Shown in pieces: positions 60,922 through 64,000 of a DNA stretch of 64,000 nucleotides (within the stretch, counting starts at the first letter, position 1; each line of letters opens with the position of its first letter). Under the pieces are notes generated by a model. That model was not told the origin of the DNA and did no database searches. It saw only the letters and a program-made list of their open reading frames with translations. This DNA comes from Phycisphaerales bacterium (GTDB lineage Bacteria > Planctomycetota > Phycisphaerae > Phycisphaerales > UBA1924): the NCBI GenBank assembly GCA_019744815.1, contig JAIEUA010000004.1:124001-188000 (forward strand), in the 5' to 3' direction. Both the position numbers and the translations under genes were made by a program.

Positions 60922-61749
60922 ATGCCGCACCGACCCACAAATCACAATCAGCCCAGAGAGGACAGCAGACGACCGGCGCACGCGCCGGACGACACACGCC
61001 GCGCCGACGAGGCGCCGGTGCTGGATGTCGAGGGCGATGTTGATCTGGCCTCGTTGGCGGCAACGGGTGGCATGTTCAGCGTCGGAATGGGAAGCGCGTC
61101 CGGTGGTGGCGCTTCGATCAGCGAGGGCATGAGCGCGAAGGTGCTCGTGCTCAACAAGCTCTACGTCGCGGTGCGGGTCGTCTCGGTGCGGCGGGCGTTC
61201 TGCCTGCTCGCGCGGGACATCGCGGAAGTGATCCACGTCGAGAACAGCAGCGACGGGCCGCGGTACTTGAACTACGACTTTGAGTCGTGGACGGATGTGG
61301 CTGCGCTGCGAACCAAGTTCGAACGTCAGCAGCACGACTGGATCAAGACCGTGCGGTTCGAGATCGCGGTGCCGCGGATCATCCGGTTGATCGGCTACGA
61401 CCGCCTGCCCGAGCAGACGGTGAAGCTGAACCGGCGGAACCTGTTCGCACGCGATCGCAACACGTGTCAGTATTGCGGCCGGCACTTCCCCACCGCTGAT
61501 TTGTCGCTGGATCACGTGAAGCCCCGCACCCAGGGCGGCGGCGACACGTGGGAGAATCTCGTCTGCGCCTGCATCAAGTGCAACGCGCGCAAGGGCGGCC
61601 GCACGCCCGACGAGGCGCGGATGAAGCTCATCAAGAAGCCAGAGCGACCCAAGCGCAACCCGCTGATCGCGCTGCGGCTGGGGCACGAGAAGTACGCGTC
61701 GTGGAAGACCTTCCTCGACAACGCGTACTGGAGCGTCGAGCTTCGGTGA
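60922..61749 (+). CDS. HNH endonuclease family protein
   Basis: A 275-residue protein. A polar N-terminus of 70 residues leads to [20 protein letters not shown], a block common in HNH proteins of planctomycetes and relatives. The zinc-bound HNH site is [20 protein letters not shown] (Cys pair, then DH) plus [19 protein letters not shown] (second Cys pair, then N). All metal and catalytic residues appear present. The role may be DNA repair or defence; it is commonly a stand-alone gene. ATG 60922 is upstream of a more conserved part; an ATG at 61129 (MSAKVLVL) is an alternative. A hairpin follows the stop. Confidence 0.83.
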   Translation: MPHRPTNHNQPREDSRRPAHAPDDTRRADEAPVLDVEGDVDLASLAATGGMFSVGMGSASGGGASISEGMSAKVLVLNKLYVAVRVVSVRRAFCLLARDIAEVIHVENSSDGPRYLNYDFESWTDVAALRTKFERQQHDWIKTVRFEIAVPRIIRLIGYDRLPEQTVKLNRRNLFARDRNTCQYCGRHFPTADLSLDHVKPRTQGGGDTWENLVCACIKCNARKGGRTPDEARMKLIKKPERPKRNPLIALRLGHEKYASWKTFLDNAYWSVELR

Positions 61750-61760
61750 CTGGGATGGAG

Positions 61761-61780
61761 CCTCTCGCGTAAGCGAGAGG
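61761..61780 (+). terminator. hairpin after the HNH gene
   Basis: CCTCTCGC-GTAA-GCGAGAGG is a perfect 8-bp stem with a GNRA tetraloop, 11 bp past the stop codon. There is no T-run, so it may instead be a repeat or RNA-stabilising hairpin. Confidence 0.5.
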
Positions 61781-61782
61781 TC

Positions 61783-61842
61783 GTGACCGGCCACGTGGCC
61801 GGCCAAGTGACCGACCACGTGACCGGCTAAATGACCGGCCAC
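61783..61842 (+). repeat. five tandem 12-bp repeats (gtgaccggccac)
   Basis: The units are gtgaccggccac, gtggccggccaa, gtgaccgaccac, gtgaccggctaa and atgaccggccac. They start two bases after the preceding hairpin. The rest of the gap to nrdR (61843-62020) contains no obvious gene. Confidence 0.85.
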
Positions 61843-62020
61843 ACACCTGAAGGATTGCACGCCGACCCTCCGTGCCCGCGGTGCCGGATGCTGCGTTGCA
61901 AAGAATCGATCGCGAAGACCCAGAACACCAGGCCGCCGCGACGAACGCCGGCCGCTCGCACCCGCTCGGCCCCACCAAGGCACGGGCACGCGCCCGCACG
62001 AGGCTCGATATCATCTGCCC

Positions 62021-62509
62021 GTGCAGTGCCCCTTTTGCAACGCCGACAACGACAAGGTCATCGACAGCCGCGCCAGCGACGCGGGGAAGACCATCCGCCG
62101 TCGCCGCGAGTGCGTCGCCTGCAGCAAGCGCTTCACCACCTACGAACGCGTCGAGCAGGCCTCACGCCTCATGGTCGTCAAGCGCGACGGGTCCCGCGTT
62201 CCCTTCAGCCGCGAGAACGTCCTGCGGGGCGTCAAATCCGCCTGCGGCAAGCGCCCCATCTCCGAAGAATCCAAGGAACGCATCGCCGACCTCGTTGAAG
62301 AAGAGCTGCACAAGGAGTTCGACCGCGAGGTCGCCAGCCGCGTCATCGGCGAACGAGTCATGAGCAAGCTCCGCGACCTCGACGAAGTCGCGTACATCCG
62401 CTTCGCGAGCGAGTACTACAAATTCCGCAACGTCGAGGACATCATGCAGCAGCTCGAAGCCCTCAGCGGCCGGATCAAGGATGTGAAAGAGCAGCAGAAG
62501 CTGTTCTGA
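62021..62509 (+). CDS. nrdR: transcriptional repressor NrdR
   Basis: Represses ribonucleotide reductase genes according to the dNTP/ATP balance. A 162-residue protein from GTG 62021. The zinc ribbon is C3-C6 (MQCPFCNADNDKVIDSR) and C31-C34 (RRRRECVACSKRFTTYERVE), followed by the ATP-cone at about 49-139 (VVKRDGSRVPFSRENVLRGV). EVAYIRFASEYYKFRNVEDI closes the conserved part. No ribonucleotide reductase gene is in the window, so the NrdR boxes it binds must be elsewhere. Confidence 0.95.
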   Translation: MQCPFCNADNDKVIDSRASDAGKTIRRRRECVACSKRFTTYERVEQASRLMVVKRDGSRVPFSRENVLRGVKSACGKRPISEESKERIADLVEEELHKEFDREVASRVIGERVMSKLRDLDEVAYIRFASEYYKFRNVEDIMQQLEALSGRIKDVKEQQKLF

Positions 62510-62521
62510 AGGCACTGGGCA

Positions 62522-62617
62522 GGTGGCACCAGGAAAGACGTCGGGCATCAGGCGGACGACAACGGGCGACGCATGCCTTGGGTGCCACTGCTTGACCGGC
62601 TCGGAGGTCAAGCAGTG
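62522..62617. repeat. composite palindrome element related to 27543-27637
   Basis: GGTGGCACC (62522-62530) pairs with GGTGCCAC (62581-62588), and CACTGCTTGACC / GGTCAAGCAGTG (62586-62597, 62606-62617) forms a 12-bp stem. The latter stem is identical to that of the 27-kb copy. It lies downstream of nrdR and about 40 bp from the end of the next gene. Confidence 0.8.
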
Positions 62618-62656
62618 CGGCGACTCACGATCCCGGCGCGATCGCACGGTGCAAAC

Positions 62657-62962
62657 TCAGCGGCGCGGCGTTCTCAGTTGGATCCAAACTGTCCGCAGCG
62701 CATTCCACAAGCCGATCAGGGCGGCTCCGACCAGCCCGATGGGTGCCAGAACCATTCCGACCTTGACACAGAACTCGCCCGCGGATTCAAGAAGCCGGCC
62801 GTACCCGGGTGCCGACAGATGTCCGGCGTTCGGCCCGTCGTGATAGGGCACACCACCCGCAAAGACCGCACACGCAAGTCCGACGATGACAAACGCGATC
62901 CCGACTCCGCTGAGGATGAGTGACATCTTCGCCACGGAAAGCCGCTGACGCGGAGTGCTCAC
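62657..62962 (-). CDS. small membrane protein downstream of ftsH
   Basis: A 101-residue protein from GTG 62962, with GGGGAA 7 nt upstream. It has two helices, SLILSGVGIAFVIVGLACAV and VGMVLAPIGLVGAALIGLWN, joined by a polar loop (GVPYHDGPNAGHLSAPGYGR). An ATG at 62926 (MSLILSGVG) is an alternative. It starts 19 bp after the ftsH stop on the same strand and may be cotranscribed. No family recognised. Confidence 0.6.
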   Translation of the reverse strand: MSTPRQRLSVAKMSLILSGVGIAFVIVGLACAVFAGGVPYHDGPNAGHLSAPGYGRLLESAGEFCVKVGMVLAPIGLVGAALIGLWNALRTVWIQLRTPRR

Positions 62963-62981
62963 GAGCGCGTTCCCCGAATGC

Positions 62982-64000
62982 TCATGCCGGCGTCGGCATC
63001 GTGCCCGGCGGCAGGTCGGTGCCGGGGGAGGTCGTTCCGTTCGCCGCCGGCGGGTTGGCCTCAGCGGCCTTGCGGGCCTCGGCCCGGAGCAGGTCCGCAA
63101 CCGTCGGCTTCGCCAATGTCTCCCCGCGCATCAGGCGGTGCACGTCGTCGGCCGCGAGCGTCTCGTACTTGAGCAGCGCGTCGGCGACCGCGACCACCTT
63201 CTCCCAGTTGTCGTCGAGGATCTTCTGAGCCTCGGCGAAGGCCTCGTCGACCATCCGCCGCACCTCGTCGTCGATCAGCTTGGCCGTCTCCTCGGAGTAC
63301 ATCCGCTCGGGCATGTACATCTCGCGGGTGTCCATCCCTGTATAGCGGATGAACCCGAGCCGACGGCTCATGCCCCACTCCACCACCATCGTCCGAGCGA
63401 GGCTGGTGACCTGGGAGATGTCCATGGACGCGCCGCTGGAGGCATCGTTCATGGCCTTGGCTTCGGCGATGCGTCCGCCGCAGAGCACCCGCATCGTGGC
63501 GTTGAGCCACTTCACGCTGTAGCCCATGCGGTCCTTCTCGGGCAGGCTGAACGTCGCGCCGCCGGCGCCGCCGCGGGGGATGATCGTCACCTTGTGCAGG
63601 GGGTCGGCATCGGGCAGCAAAGCCTGCAGCACCGCATGCCCCGCCTCGTGATACGCGACCAGCTTGTTCTCGTCCTTCTCGCGGACGCGGCTCTTCTTGG
63701 CCCGGCCGAACTTCACCTTGTCACGAGCCTCCTCGAGGTCCTCGTGCTCGATGAAGTCCTTGTTCTGCATGGTGGCGGCGATGGCCGCCTCGTTGATGAT
63801 GGCCGCGAGGTCGGCGCCGCTGAACATGGGCGTGCCACGGGCGATGCGCTCAAGGTTGATGTTGGGCCCGAGCTTGACCTTCTTGGAGTGAACCTTCAGG
63901 ATCTCCAGCCGGCCCTTCACATCAGGCAGCGGCACGGTGATCTGACGGTCAAAGCGACCCGGGCGGGTGAGCGCGGGGTCGAGGACGTCGTTTCGGTTCG
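62982..64000 (-). CDS. ftsH: ATP-dependent zinc metalloprotease FtsH (N-terminal half outside window)
   Basis: The C-terminal 339 residues of the membrane-anchored protease that degrades unassembled or damaged membrane proteins; the start lies beyond position 64000. Visible first is the end of the AAA module (NRNDVLDPALTRPGRFDRQI, the arginine-finger second region of homology), then FSGADLAAIINEAAIAATMQ. The zinc site is LVAYHEAGHAVLQALLPDAD, and a third ligand region lies further on. PRGGAGGATFSLPEKDRMGY differs slightly from the usual PRGxALG. The C-terminus is Pro/Thr-rich. Its stop precedes a small membrane protein gene by 19 bp. Confidence 0.95.
   Translation of the reverse strand, partial: NRNDVLDPALTRPGRFDRQITVPLPDVKGRLEILKVHSKKVKLGPNINLERIARGTPMFSGADLAAIINEAAIAATMQNKDFIEHEDLEEARDKVKFGRAKKSRVREKDENKLVAYHEAGHAVLQALLPDADPLHKVTIIPRGGAGGATFSLPEKDRMGYSVKWLNATMRVLCGGRIAEAKAMNDASSGASMDISQVTSLARTMVVEWGMSRRLGFIRYTGMDTREMYMPERMYSEETAKLIDDEVRRMVDEAFAEAQKILDDNWEKVVAVADALLKYETLAADDVHRLMRGETLAKPTVADLLRAEARKAAEANPPAANGTTSPGTDLPPGTMPTPA

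Noticed and set aside
61751..62363. Alternative reading frames over the gap before nrdR
   Set aside because: They run through the 12-bp repeats and the out-of-frame nrdR sequence; nrdR itself is unmistakable from GTG 62021.

Overview
The window is GC-rich bacterial DNA, most likely a planctomycete of the class Phycisphaerae (inference). The clues are secreted proteins with dockerin-like calcium loops (DLNxDGxxDDADF), PEP-CTERM-like tails (TPGSIAL...GLIAARRRR), several membrane proteins led by a CxxC zinc ribbon of the type CGYEIE...CPECG, an ECF sigma factor beside a Ser/Thr kinase, fibro-slime and LamG proteins, and pseudopilins with a LVEILIVVVILGILAAIVVPQ core. Lipid A type genes (lpxI, a LAB_N protein) and an outer-membrane DUF481 protein fit a diderm envelope.

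Layout. 1-6.6 kb: four secreted proteins (two related beta-propeller/dockerin proteins, one of them frameshifted, and two LamG proteins), a SUFU-family protein and a four-unit array of 183-207 bp repeats. 6.7-15 kb: a cation/proton antiporter, a DUF1275-STAS fusion, a DUF481 protein, carB and a PPK2 kinase. 15.1-17.4 kb: queC-queE-queD, the preQ0 arm of 7-deazaguanine synthesis. 17.5-24 kb: an HtrA protease, an SLC13-type transporter, a DUF486 protein, a fibro-slime protein and two zinc-ribbon membrane proteins. 24-33 kb: a class V aminotransferase, an uncharacterised gene pair, a glycosyltransferase/LAB_N pair, ferredoxin, a diguanylate cyclase, a DNA glycosylase and a class I amidotransferase. 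33-45 kb: a PEP-CTERM-like protein, a VWA protein overlapping a proline/glutamine-rich membrane protein, trpD, and a membrane kinase with an ECF sigma factor. 45-47 kb: three pseudopilins and a small membrane protein. 47-64 kb: lpxI, a TlyA-like methylase, a gene with atypical codon use, obgE, two PilZ proteins, a second zinc-ribbon pair, an MFS exporter, ispG, a lipase-like hydrolase, an ABC-2 exporter, an HNH protein, nrdR and the C-terminal half of ftsH (cut by the window end).

The most unusual content is in the spacers. Many intergenic gaps carry imperfect inverted repeats whose arms are themselves built of 7-8 nt tandem words. The words differ at each locus (ttggccat, tgccccac, tgtccaac, cgtctctt, ctcacac), but the layout recurs. 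The pyrimidine arm often runs straight into a start codon that lacks a Shine-Dalgarno sequence. Related tracts lie in frame inside carB and the SLC13 transporter. Other palindromic families (GACCGGCC-GGA-GGCCGGTC; CCGGGGCG-AGGA-CGCCCCGG; CACTGCTTGACC-n-GGTCAAGCAGTG) recur at separate loci. No CRISPR array, rRNA, tRNA or transposase gene was recognised. All family assignments come from reading the translations; no database search was run.
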